DNA of 37,656 nucleotides, taken from the NCBI GenBank assembly GCA_902626505.1, contig CACOFQ010000014.1:1-37656 (forward strand), in the 5' to 3' direction. Source of the DNA: an uncultured Marinoscillum sp. Lineage in GTDB: Bacteria > Bacteroidota > Bacteroidia > Cytophagales > MED-G16. Each line of letters starts with the position of its first letter. Position 1 is the first letter of the stretch. Positions 18,199-26,999 of the stretch are shown piece by piece. A model generated the notes under the pieces. The model saw only the letters and a program-made list of their open reading frames with translations, was not told the DNA's origin and did not search any database. Position numbers and translations under genes: made by a program.

Positions 18199-20010
18199 TT
18201 AATTGTTAAACCATTTTTCTAAAATAATTAAAGACCATAATTTATCACCTGATAAATTATAAATATTTTTTTTGAGATACTTTTCATTAAGTATATTAGA
18301 ATTTATAAGCTTACCATCAAATAATAATTCTTTTGAATCTTTGAGAAATTTATTTTTCCAAACTTTCCAAGGTAAGCTAAACCCTTTTTTACTTCTATTA
18401 ATAATTTTTTCAGGTAATTTCTGAATCAAAATATCTTTTAAAATAGATTTAAAATCATGATTTTTAATATGAAAATCTGAAGGTAATGAAAAACAAAATT
18501 CCACTAATTTATAATCCAGTAATGGTGGCCTTGATTCTAAAGAATGATACATACTAGCTCTATCAACTTTTGTTAATATATCATCTGGAAGATATGTTTT
18601 AAAATCAATATATCTAATTTGTTTATTTAGTTCAATATCATTATTCCAATATTTTTTTAAAAAGTAATAGTCATCATAATTATTAAAATAATCTTTATTA
18701 ATCATTTGTCTCTTTTCGAATGGTGAAAAATAATCTATATAAGTCATATATCTCTCTAAATTATTAGACGCAGATAAAAATCGAAATAATCGCTCTCCTT
18801 TTTTATTAAGAAAGAAATTTTTTAGATGTGGTAAAAAATTAAATAATGTTATAAATGGGTATTTTTTTCTTTTATCAAAATTTAAATATCTCTTATATCC
18901 ATTAAAAATTTCATCTCCCCCATCTCCTGAAAGAGATACTGTCATTTTTTTTCTAGCTATTCTTGAAACCTCTAAAGTTGGAATAGCCGAACTATCCGCA
19001 AAGGGTTCATCATATATATTGATTATATCATCTATGTTTTCAAATGAATTTTCAAATGACATAATTGACTCATAATGATCTGAACCAATTAAATTTGCAA
19101 TAGATCGAGAATAATTTATTTCAGAATATTTTTTATCATCAAAACCAATTGAACATGTTATTAGGTTTTTATTTATTTTATTTCCAAAATATGTAACAGC
19201 ACTAGAATCTATACCTCCACTTAATAAAGAACCTATAGGAACATCAGAAATAAGTTGAGATTTTATAGAATTTTTTATCAATGAATTAACCTTTTCTAAT
19301 GTCTCATCATATGAAAAAGAGGTTTCATTTTTAAGATTTACATCCCAGTATTTTCTTTTAATTAACTTATTATTTTCATAAATTATAAAATGACCAGGTT
19401 TTAATTTTTTAACTTTTTTATAAACTGTATTTGGCGCGGGGATATAACCAAAAGATAAATAATCTAATACTGAATTATAGCTTATCTCTTTATTAATATT
19501 TTTAAAATTTAATATCCCTTTTAATTCTGATGAGAAAAAGAAATCTCTATTACTGAAATAATAGTATAGAGGTTTTATACCAATATGGTCTCTAGCTATA
19601 AAAAAAGAATTTTTTAATGAATCATAAATACAAAAAGCAAACATACCATTTAACTTAAATAATATTTTTTCCTTCCAATATTGATATCCAATTAAAATAA
19701 CTTCTGTATCAGTTTTTGTTCTAAAATTATATCCTTTTTTTATTAATTCTTTTCTTAGTTTTTGAAAATTATATATTTCACCATTGAAAGTAATAATATA
19801 TCTTTTATCATCTGATTGCATAGGTTGATTTCCAGCTTTTGATAAGTCTAAAATTGACAATCTATTATGACCCAACATAACTCTTTTTGTTTTAGATTGA
19901 TAAAATCCAGTAGCATCAGGGCCTCTATGATTCATTAATTTTTTGGATTTAAGAAATTCATCTTTTGATAAAGAAAAAGAATTTACACTAGCACCTAGAA
20001 TTCCACACAT
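18199..20010 (-). CDS. asnB: Glutamine-hydrolysing asparagine synthetase family amidotransferase
   Basis: A 603-residue AsnB-type enzyme. The mature N-terminus CGILG gives the nucleophile Cys2 of the class II glutaminase domain, with HRGPDATG, HNRLSILDLS and FNGEIYN. The C-terminal ATP-pyrophosphatase domain has SGGIDSS (264-270), SGDGGDEIFNGYKR and TYLPDDILTKVDRASM. It transfers ammonia from glutamine to an AMP-activated carboxylate. In glycan loci such genes (for example wbpS in Pseudomonas O-antigen clusters) are thought to amidate uronic acid carboxyls. Here it could act on a uronic or nonulosonic acid, which is inference from context. It may equally serve asparagine synthesis. Confidence 0.92.
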   Translation of the reverse strand: MCGILGASVNSFSLSKDEFLKSKKLMNHRGPDATGFYQSKTKRVMLGHNRLSILDLSKAGNQPMQSDDKRYIITFNGEIYNFQKLRKELIKKGYNFRTKTDTEVILIGYQYWKEKILFKLNGMFAFCIYDSLKNSFFIARDHIGIKPLYYYFSNRDFFFSSELKGILNFKNINKEISYNSVLDYLSFGYIPAPNTVYKKVKKLKPGHFIIYENNKLIKRKYWDVNLKNETSFSYDETLEKVNSLIKNSIKSQLISDVPIGSLLSGGIDSSAVTYFGNKINKNLITCSIGFDDKKYSEINYSRSIANLIGSDHYESIMSFENSFENIDDIINIYDEPFADSSAIPTLEVSRIARKKMTVSLSGDGGDEIFNGYKRYLNFDKRKKYPFITLFNFLPHLKNFFLNKKGERLFRFLSASNNLERYMTYIDYFSPFEKRQMINKDYFNNYDDYYFLKKYWNNDIELNKQIRYIDFKTYLPDDILTKVDRASMYHSLESRPPLLDYKLVEFCFSLPSDFHIKNHDFKSILKDILIQKLPEKIINRSKKGFSLPWKVWKNKFLKDSKELLFDGKLINSNILNEKYLKKNIYNLSGDKLWSLIILEKWFNN

Positions 20011-20015
20011 AAGTA

Positions 20016-21761
20016 TTACTGTTTAACAAGTTTGCCTTCTTCTAAAATAAAATGTTTATTAAATTTAGTGTTCTTAGGTTTTTTATGAGCAATGAAAAAT
20101 AAAATCGAATCTTCCCTAATATATTTAAATAAATTTTTTGATATATCAGACTCAAAACCTATATCAAGATTACTGGTAGTTTCATCTAAAAAAAGTACTT
20201 GAGAATCTTGAAGAAATATTTGTGTAACAATTATTCTTTGTCTTTCTCCTAGAGATAATCTAGAACCATTTTCACCTATATATCCATCAATCCCCCCGTC
20301 AATTTTATTAATGACTTCGTCTAATTTAGAATAAGATAATGCTTCTTTTATTTTATGTTCTGAAAAGTTACCAATTAAGTCAATATTTTCTCTAATTGAA
20401 CCTCTGAATATATGAGAATCTGCTGAAATAAAAGATATATTATTTCTTAATTTATAAAAAGATTTATCATTTAATTCGATATCTGAATAGCAAACCTTAC
20501 CTTTTGTTGGTTTTAAAAAACCAGTTAATATCTTAAAAATTGTTGATTTACCCTGGCCAGATTTACCTTGTATTAAAACTCTATCTCCAGAATTAAAATC
20601 TAATGAAAGATCATTTACTATATAATTAGAAGATTTATTATATCTAAAACTTAAATTTTCTAGTAATATTTTATCAATTTTAAATTTTGCTTTTTTATTA
20701 ATTAAAAAATTAGATTCTTTGAAATCAGTTGAAATATTATCAAAAAGTTTATCAATCAGATCTAAACTAGGAAGATTTTGTTTAATCTTTAAATAATGAT
20801 TTTGCATAGTTGTTATTACTTTTTGAATTCTTCCAATTAGGATCAAAAAAGTTATTAATAAAGCAACTTCAATATTGAATAAGTGTATTCCAAGAGTAAT
20901 TACTGTAAAAAGTAAAAAATAAATTATTGATTGGGTAATAATTATAATTTTATATGCATTCCATTTATTATCAAATCGCCATTTTCCCTCATTTAAGATT
21001 TTATTTTTGAAATAATCAATAAAAGTGATTTCTGAAGAATTAATTTTAATTTCTTTCATTCCAGATAAGACATCAGAAATAAAAGAAAAAAAAGATTCTT
21101 GCGCTTTAATACGTATAGCGCCAATTTCTCTAGCAATTTGGTAAGAATTTCTATTAAAATAAAATATACTTATAGCTAAAAAACAACATAAAATAAAAAT
21201 TGCAGGTGATAAGTAAATAGCCGAAATAATAAATATGATAGCGGTAACCATATCTGCAAAAAAAAGTAAAATTTCCATGATAATATTACCATATCTTGAT
21301 GTCTCAACAGCCATTGAATTTATTAATTTTTGTTTTTTTATTTTAAAATCAAAATTTAGAGGATATGAAAAATAAGAATTCATAAGTCTTGATGAAAAAA
21401 ACCTAAACGATAAATAATTCAATTGAGAAACTAAATAAGAGTGATATAGTTTTGTTACTAAATAAAATGATAAAATTACAAATGAGAATATTGTAGTATA
21501 ATAAATAACATTTTCCTCATTTATATCGAATAAATTAAAATTATAGTTATTTAATTTTTCAATAAACTTTAACTGTTCATCAAATGATAAAACAAAATAT
21601 AGAGAGCTTATAAAAATTATTTCAAAAAAAGGATTTATAAACGATAAAATAGTAATTTTAAAAAGATCAAATTTTTGATTTAAAAAAAACAACAAAATTT
21701 TCTTTGAAGATGTTTTTTTTAACCCAAATAACTTTAAAACATATTTTAAGATTTTAATCAT
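20016..21761 (-). CDS. ABC exporter, fused membrane and ATPase domains (possible lipid-linked glycan flippase)
   Basis: A 581-residue half-transporter of MsbA/PglK layout. The N-terminal domain has about six membrane segments (roughly 32-60, 85-105, 160-185, 185-203, 272-293, 298-312). The ATPase domain has Walker A GKSGQGKS (399-406), signature LSLGERQ (502-508), Walker B VLFLDE (521-526) and the switch His559. PglK-type members flip undecaprenyl-linked oligosaccharides. No Wzx flippase gene is in the window although Wzy- and Wzz-like genes are, so this protein is the best candidate for moving the repeat unit. It could instead export another lipid. The gap is 5 bp to asnB and 1 bp to the upstream cytidylyltransferase. 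Confidence 0.87.
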   Translation of the reverse strand: MIKILKYVLKLFGLKKTSSKKILLFFLNQKFDLFKITILSFINPFFEIIFISSLYFVLSFDEQLKFIEKLNNYNFNLFDINEENVIYYTTIFSFVILSFYLVTKLYHSYLVSQLNYLSFRFFSSRLMNSYFSYPLNFDFKIKKQKLINSMAVETSRYGNIIMEILLFFADMVTAIIFIISAIYLSPAIFILCCFLAISIFYFNRNSYQIAREIGAIRIKAQESFFSFISDVLSGMKEIKINSSEITFIDYFKNKILNEGKWRFDNKWNAYKIIIITQSIIYFLLFTVITLGIHLFNIEVALLITFLILIGRIQKVITTMQNHYLKIKQNLPSLDLIDKLFDNISTDFKESNFLINKKAKFKIDKILLENLSFRYNKSSNYIVNDLSLDFNSGDRVLIQGKSGQGKSTIFKILTGFLKPTKGKVCYSDIELNDKSFYKLRNNISFISADSHIFRGSIRENIDLIGNFSEHKIKEALSYSKLDEVINKIDGGIDGYIGENGSRLSLGERQRIIVTQIFLQDSQVLFLDETTSNLDIGFESDISKNLFKYIREDSILFFIAHKKPKNTKFNKHFILEEGKLVKQ

Positions 21762-21762
21762 T

Positions 21763-22461
21763 CTAAGATTTTAATTTTTCTCTAAGTAAAATTAAATCAT
21801 CGATAGAATCAATATTTATTGATTCAGAATTATTCATAATTAAACTAGATGTATAATCAGAAAAAAAACTCTTTTTTTTCAAAAAGTAATTAATATCACT
21901 TATGTAAAAAGATCCATTTAATTTATAACAGGGTGGTAATAATTGTCTTGAAATTTCAGAAGTTGTATTTAATAAAAAAGGTTTAATTATTCCATCTTCT
22001 ATTTTTTTTAATTTGTGTGGGTGAGGTTCTTCTAATTTTGTAACACTAACAACACTTTTAATTTTATTATTATTTAAAAGTTTTTTATAAATATCAATTA
22101 ATTGGTCTCTTTTTCTTAGTGGAGAAGTAGGCTGTAATAATAAAATATACTTAAATGATTTTAAATTTAATTTATTCATTTCATAAATAATAACATCAAT
22201 AACAGAAGAATTATCTTTAGATAAAGAGGATGGTCGCAATTCATTTTTTAAATTATATTTTTTAGCATAATTTAAAATATCAATAGAATCTGTTGATATA
22301 ATTGTGTTTTGTGTTAAACCATTGTCTCTAATAAATTTGAATGTAAAATCTATGAGAGGTTTACCATTGATGTCTATAAAATTTTTATTTAAAATTCCTT
22401 TTGAATTTTTTCTAGCAGGAATTATTACTAGTGTTTTCTTAAATAGATGACCAACCTCCAT
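21763..22461 (-). CDS. Acylneuraminate cytidylyltransferase family protein (first of three)
   Basis: A 232-residue CMP-sugar synthetase-like enzyme that would activate an ulosonic or nonulosonic acid with CTP. It has PARKNSKG (15-22), a variant of the PARxGSKG nucleotide motif, STD near residue 57, RP..LSKD near 76-83, LQPTSPLR (109-116), and C-terminal INIDSIDDL. ATG at 22461-22459 is chosen; a TTG one codon upstream is the alternative. Either start overlaps the SDR gene by more than 20 bp. It resembles the enzymes placed beside PtmA-type SDRs. Which acid it activates is unknown. Confidence 0.83.
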   Translation of the reverse strand: MEVGHLFKKTLVIIPARKNSKGILNKNFIDINGKPLIDFTFKFIRDNGLTQNTIISTDSIDILNYAKKYNLKNELRPSSLSKDNSSVIDVIIYEMNKLNLKSFKYILLLQPTSPLRKRDQLIDIYKKLLNNNKIKSVVSVTKLEEPHPHKLKKIEDGIIKPFLLNTTSEISRQLLPPCYKLNGSFYISDINYFLKKKSFFSDYTSSLIMNNSESINIDSIDDLILLREKLKS

Positions 22462-23254
22462 CAATAATTAAATTTGAACCAGACATATAACTTGAAGCTT
22501 CTGAACATAAAAAAAGAATAGCTGCACAATATTCATCTTTTTTAGCCATTCTACCTAATAACGTTTTAGAATTATAATTTTCTAAAAATTCATTATTATG
22601 ATCATCAAAAACACCACCTGGTGTAAGACAGTTTACCCTAATATTTTTTTCTCTATAATATGATGCTAGGTACTTAGTTAAATTTATTATAGCTGATTTT
22701 GATAATCCATAAGATACAGGAGAAGAAAATTTAATCTTATCATCATATGGATTTACTGAACCATCATAAATTCTTTGATCAGGAGCAACTATACCGTAAA
22801 TAGATGATATATTAATTATATTGCCATATCCTTGTTTTAAGAAATATTTAGAAGCGTATTTACAAGATAAAACAGTACCTACAGTATTACCCTCTATCAC
22901 CTTCATTAATGTATCTTTAGAATAATTATCAAAATCATTATAAAAACCATCAGGCTTAACCTGAAAATTATTAATAATAACATCAATCTTTTTTGTAATT
23001 TTATAAATAGAATTATAAAATAATTTAATTGACTTCTCATCATATACATCAATTTCTAGTGGATATGAAATACATCCATTTTTCTTATTAATATTATCTG
23101 ATAATTCTTTACATTTTCTAAGGTCATGATCTCCAATAATAATAGTACACCCTTTATTACTCAAATAATTAACATATTGCCTTCCTAAAATCCCAAGAGA
23201 TCCAATAATTACAATTATTTTATTTTTAACATCAAAGAAATTTTTATCTTTCAT
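22439..23254 (-). CDS. PtmA-like short-chain dehydrogenase/reductase
   Basis: A 271-residue classical SDR. The cofactor loop GSLGILG is at 18-24 and GDHDLRK follows the second strand. Catalytic Ser near 150-151 (NISSIYG), Tyr182 and Lys186 (SYGLSKSA) are present, with LTPGGVFDDH after them. The segment between Ser and Tyr (APDQRIYDGSVNPYDD) resembles the PtmA subgroup found with CMP-legionaminate-type genes in Campylobacter. There PtmA and PtmF are thought to feed an early amino-sugar step, though I cannot confirm the exact reaction. It lies between a Gfo/Idh gene (1-bp gap) and a cytidylyltransferase (overlap), as expected for a ptm-type block. Confidence 0.85.
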   Translation of the reverse strand: MKDKNFFDVKNKIIVIIGSLGILGRQYVNYLSNKGCTIIIGDHDLRKCKELSDNINKKNGCISYPLEIDVYDEKSIKLFYNSIYKITKKIDVIINNFQVKPDGFYNDFDNYSKDTLMKVIEGNTVGTVLSCKYASKYFLKQGYGNIINISSIYGIVAPDQRIYDGSVNPYDDKIKFSSPVSYGLSKSAIINLTKYLASYYREKNIRVNCLTPGGVFDDHNNEFLENYNSKTLLGRMAKKDEYCAAILFLCSEASSYMSGSNLIIDGGWSSI

Positions 23255-23255
23255 T

Positions 23256-24212
23256 TTAGCTTTTAATTCTTAATAAATCTTTATTTAATGATAAGTTATC
23301 TAAAAATAAAGGAAGTTTAGATTTATTTTTTTTTCTAGATAAGTCACTATAAAAATCAAGTATTAAATCACGATACATATGATTTCTTTCAAAATCGTTA
23401 TAACTTATTTTTTCAATTAACTTTTGACCTTTAAATATTTTAATTTTTGCTTTTAATAAATCCGCTTTCAATATACCTTCTTCAGTAAAAATAAATATTT
23501 TACGTGTACTTTTTCTAATAAGATAATTTAAATGTAAGCTTATTAATTTATCAGATTTATTCTTATAAATTATTTCTGCTATATCCTCAGAATCTACAGT
23601 AACATTTGATACTTTATATGCATGGTTTTTAATTTCTTTTTTAATCGTACCAAAAAAGTATTCAGCAAGATCTAATTCATGAGATAAATCAAATATTACA
23701 CCACCTCCAAGTTTATTAAATGAAGAATAATTTTTAAGATGATTTGTTTCGGGCCTCCAACTAGGTAAATATTGACCTACAAAAAACCGGCAATATAAAA
23801 TATTATTTAATTTTTTTGATTTAATAAAATCTTTAATTTTACTAATAATAGGATGATATCTCATATTATAAGCTACCCTTCCTATTCCTTTATATTTTAC
23901 AGATATTTTTTTTATTTTTTTTATTTGATATTTAGATGATAATAAAGGTTTTTCACATAAAAAATTTAAATTATTATAAATACAAAAGGATAAAATTCTA
24001 AAATGATATTTTGTAGGATTACTTATTACAACAAATAATGGCTCATATTTTAAAATATCTTTTAATGAAAAAATTTCTTCAAATTCATTTTGTTTATTAT
24101 CTCTGGATCTCCTCAATAAAATAATATTACAATCAGGAAGACTCTTTAAATTTCTAGCATGTCTTTTACCAATTGATCCATAACCAACTATTATAATATT
24201 ATTTTTTTTCAT
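23256..24212 (-). CDS. Gfo/Idh/MocA family oxidoreductase (PtmF-like)
   Basis: A 318-residue NAD(P)-dependent sugar oxidoreductase. The Rossmann loop GYGSIGKRHARNL is at 10-22, the family EKP motif at 87-89 (CEKPLL), and GGGVIFDLSHELDL contains the substrate-binding aspartate/histidine region. It follows a CMP-sugar synthetase (14-bp overlap) and precedes the PtmA-like SDR, matching the ptmB-ptmF-ptmA neighbourhood of Campylobacter flagellin glycosylation. A role in preparing a precursor amino sugar is inferred from that similarity only. Confidence 0.85.
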   Translation of the reverse strand: MKKNNIIIVGYGSIGKRHARNLKSLPDCNIILLRRSRDNKQNEFEEIFSLKDILKYEPLFVVISNPTKYHFRILSFCIYNNLNFLCEKPLLSSKYQIKKIKKISVKYKGIGRVAYNMRYHPIISKIKDFIKSKKLNNILYCRFFVGQYLPSWRPETNHLKNYSSFNKLGGGVIFDLSHELDLAEYFFGTIKKEIKNHAYKVSNVTVDSEDIAEIIYKNKSDKLISLHLNYLIRKSTRKIFIFTEEGILKADLLKAKIKIFKGQKLIEKISYNDFERNHMYRDLILDFYSDLSRKKNKSKLPLFLDNLSLNKDLLRIKS

Positions 24213-24906
24213 TTATAATTAATTGTTCAGCTACATACCAGTCTCTAATATCGTCTATACATATAGATTTTTCAATAGGCATAATATATGGAAAAACTTT
24301 ATCTCCGTATAAAATGTTATTTAAAATATTTTCTCTTTTGAAAATATATATTGCACCATTTCTCATATAAGCAGTAGGGTTATATAATTGCCTAGGAATA
24401 CCTTCAGGTTCTTTTTTCCATATAGGCTTTAAATATTCATTTTCAATTTTTTTCATTAATATTGGATGAAATTGATTTGCCTCGTGAACTGATACTAAAC
24501 TATCAGGGTTTTTTTCAACAAATATTTCAAGAGACTCATTAATATCATTATAGGATCTTAAAGGAGATGGTGGTTCTAAATATAGAATGATATCATATAC
24601 TTTATTATCTTTTTTTTCAATAAATTTTAAAGCATGAATAATTACATCTATAGATTTTGCATTATCATCGGATAACTTTTTTGGCCTTACAAAAGGAACC
24701 TCAATATTTTGATCTTTACAAATTGAAGAAATTTCATTGTTATCGGTTGAAACAATCAATTTATCAATATATCTTGCTTTTTTAGCAGCTTTAATTGTAT
24801 AATTAATTAGTGGTATACCATTTAATAATTTAATATTTTTTTTAGGGACACCTTTTGAACCTCCTCTAGCAGGTATTAAACCTAATACGCTTAAATTATT
24901 TATCAT
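24199..24906 (-). CDS. neuA: CMP-nonulosonate synthetase (NeuA/LegF/PtmB-like)
   Basis: A 235-residue cytidylyltransferase with a fully canonical nucleotide motif: IPARGGSKGVPKKN (11-24), STDNNEI near 53-59, LEPPSPLR (110-117) and a late RNGAIYIF. It transfers CMP from CTP to the anomeric hydroxyl of a nonulosonic acid, making the donor for transferases. Of the three homologues in the window this is the most canonical, and it sits next to the dehydratase and the first neuC-neuB pair. Its natural partner is therefore probably the product of the NeuB at 27000-28028. Legionaminate-like, pseudaminate-like or sialate-like substrates cannot be told apart by eye. Confidence 0.88.
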   Translation of the reverse strand: MINNLSVLGLIPARGGSKGVPKKNIKLLNGIPLINYTIKAAKKARYIDKLIVSTDNNEISSICKDQNIEVPFVRPKKLSDDNAKSIDVIIHALKFIEKKDNKVYDIILYLEPPSPLRSYNDINESLEIFVEKNPDSLVSVHEANQFHPILMKKIENEYLKPIWKKEPEGIPRQLYNPTAYMRNGAIYIFKRENILNNILYGDKVFPYIMPIEKSICIDDIRDWYVAEQLIINEKK

Positions 24907-24926
24907 TATACAAAATCTAAAAAAAA

Positions 24927-25883
24927 TTAATATTTCTTTATATCTAATAACTTTTCTGATGCTTTATTATGAACATTACTAATAATTTCATTCATTTCTT
25001 TTGAATTCATCTCAACTGCGTTATCACTAGAAAGTTTGTTTTTCAATCTATTTTTTAAATTATTATTCTTTTTATTATATATATAAATATAATCTCCATC
25101 AACTTCAGTATATGGTAATTCACGTTCAGAAATAAGATCCTCATGTAGAATTTCACCTGGTCTTAATCCAAAAACTTCAATTTTACTTGATATTAATTTA
25201 GCCATTTTGAACATATTTACTTTCTTCATTTTTTTCGATAAAATAAATCCTGATTTCTTTTTACTATCAAGAAGTGATTTATGAATTAATTCTGCTGCAT
25301 CATTCTGACTAAACATTAATCTAGTCATTCTTTTATCAGTTAATGGCAAACTTAATTTTTGTGATTTCCTTGATAACCAAAAAGGAATTACTGATCCATT
25401 ACTCCAAGCAACGTTTCCAAACCTACAACATATAAATTTATTATTGCTATTATTAGCCTCTAAAAACATTTTTTCCATTAGAAATTTTGATTGGCCATAT
25501 ATATTATCCGGATTACATGCTTTATCAGTACTTATTCCTATAATTACTTTAACATTTGCATTTATTGCGGATTGAATTACATTATATGAACCTATAATAT
25601 TGGTTAAAATTGCTTGAGATGGTTGCTTTTCAGCAGTATCAACATGTTTTAAAGCTGCTGCATGAATAATTATATCTGGTTCGGTTTTTAAAATTTCTGA
25701 TGATAATAAGCTTAAATTTTCAATACCTCCTATTATTATTTCAATATTTGGAAATAATCTTTTTAGAGAAACTTGCTCCTTTTCATTTCTAGCATAAGAT
25801 ATAAAATTATATTTCTCATAATACTTAGAAATAAATGACTTTCCAACTGTTCCTGTTCCACCTGTTATAAAAATTTTTTTCAT
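24927..25883 (-). CDS. UDP-HexNAc 4,6-dehydratase (PseB/CapD-like)
   Basis: A 318-residue SDR of the polysaccharide biosynthesis protein family (PF02719). The NAD loop GGTGTVG is at 8-14, with AALKHVD at 76-82. The active site is STDKACNP (Thr119, Asp120, Lys121) plus Tyr129 and Lys133 in YGQSK, as in PseB, FlaA1 and CapE. FGNVAWSNGSVIPFW and MTRLMFS are further family motifs. These enzymes dehydrate UDP-GlcNAc at C4-C6, some also inverting C5. It takes the place where a first nonulosonic pathway step is expected. No DegT-type aminotransferase follows, so the 4-keto product must be handled by a gene elsewhere or not be aminated. Confidence 0.87.
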   Translation of the reverse strand: MKKIFITGGTGTVGKSFISKYYEKYNFISYARNEKEQVSLKRLFPNIEIIIGGIENLSLLSSEILKTEPDIIIHAAALKHVDTAEKQPSQAILTNIIGSYNVIQSAINANVKVIIGISTDKACNPDNIYGQSKFLMEKMFLEANNSNNKFICCRFGNVAWSNGSVIPFWLSRKSQKLSLPLTDKRMTRLMFSQNDAAELIHKSLLDSKKKSGFILSKKMKKVNMFKMAKLISSKIEVFGLRPGEILHEDLISERELPYTEVDGDYIYIYNKKNNNLKNRLKNKLSSDNAVEMNSKEMNEIISNVHNKASEKLLDIKKY

Positions 25884-25885
25884 AA

Positions 25886-26995
25886 TTAATAACTAATTTG
25901 TTTTTGAATAATTTCATTACTTATATCAATTTTTTTTAGTAGGTCAACAATTTTTTCAGCTGAATTCCCATCACCATAAATCTTTTTATAAACTTTATTT
26001 TTAATTTTTAAGCATTTGTTTATAGCTTTTAAAATTTCTTCTTTATCATGATTTACATCAAAAACATTATTTGATCTTAATCTGCCTTGTTGTCTAGAAC
26101 CAATATTTATGGTTGGTATATTAAAAGTAGCTGTTTCGTGAATACCACTACTAGAATTACCAATTAAGCCTCTAGATCTTTTCAATAAATTAACATAATC
26201 TTTAAGAGATAGAGTTTCTACATGTTTTAAATTTGAATTTTTAATTGAATTAATTATTTGAGAAAAACCCGCATCATTATTTGGTAAAATTATTAATGCA
26301 TCAACATTTGATTCAACTAATGCATCTAAGCTAATTCTAATTTGATATTCTGATTTATCAATTTCTGTGGTTACAGGATGTTGAAGCATGATAAAAAAAT
26401 CCTTTTTTAATGAATATTTCTCTAAAATTTTATCGTCATTTTCAACATTTAAAATTGCATCTATTGATGGACAACCAACATTAAAAACTTTATCTGGAAA
26501 TTCTCCCATTTTTATTAATCTATTTTTTGCATCTTCATTAGCAGCAAAATGATAATGAGAAAACTTACTCATAGCATGTCTAATTGATTCATCAATTGTA
26601 CCAGTAACTTCTCCTCCCTGAATATGAGCGACAGGAATATTCATATGTGCACCAGCAATGGTTACTGCAAAATTTGCAGCAATATCGAATCCTGATAAAA
26701 TTATATCTGGAGATGACTTTGATATAATTAAAGGTAATTCTTTTAAAGCTTTTGCAAATGACCTAACCATTGCAGCCCCTGAATCCTCTTCTTCATTAAA
26801 CATCTCAAAAGTTGAAAATATTTTAAATCCATCTTTCTCTATTTCATTTATTGTATATCCATGATCGTCCTTTAGGTGAAGGCCAGTAACTACTAAATCA
26901 TAATCTAAATTATCATCCATTTCAATTTTCTCTAATATAGGTTTAAACCTTGAGTAATCAGCTCTTCTTTCAGTTATAATAAATATTTTTCTCAT
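25886..26995 (-). CDS. neuC: NeuC-like hydrolysing UDP-sugar 2-epimerase (first)
   Basis: A 369-residue GT-B-fold enzyme of the NeuC/LegG group, converting a UDP-sugar to the free 2-epimeric sugar plus UDP. It has TERRADYSRFKPI at 8-20, HIQGGEVTGTIDESIRHAMSK (Glu129), LQHPVT (His206) and IGNSSSGIHE. The usual GDRFE motif is replaced by GFDIA: Asp104 is kept but the following Arg-x-Glu is lost, hinting at altered substrate contacts. ATG at 26995 is chosen; a TTG four codons upstream (27007) would overlap neuB and is less likely. It follows neuB after 4 bp. Confidence 0.87.
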   Translation of the reverse strand: MRKIFIITERRADYSRFKPILEKIEMDDNLDYDLVVTGLHLKDDHGYTINEIEKDGFKIFSTFEMFNEEEDSGAAMVRSFAKALKELPLIISKSSPDIILSGFDIAANFAVTIAGAHMNIPVAHIQGGEVTGTIDESIRHAMSKFSHYHFAANEDAKNRLIKMGEFPDKVFNVGCPSIDAILNVENDDKILEKYSLKKDFFIMLQHPVTTEIDKSEYQIRISLDALVESNVDALIILPNNDAGFSQIINSIKNSNLKHVETLSLKDYVNLLKRSRGLIGNSSSGIHETATFNIPTINIGSRQQGRLRSNNVFDVNHDKEEILKAINKCLKIKNKVYKKIYGDGNSAEKIVDLLKKIDISNEIIQKQISY

Positions 26996-26999
26996 ATTT

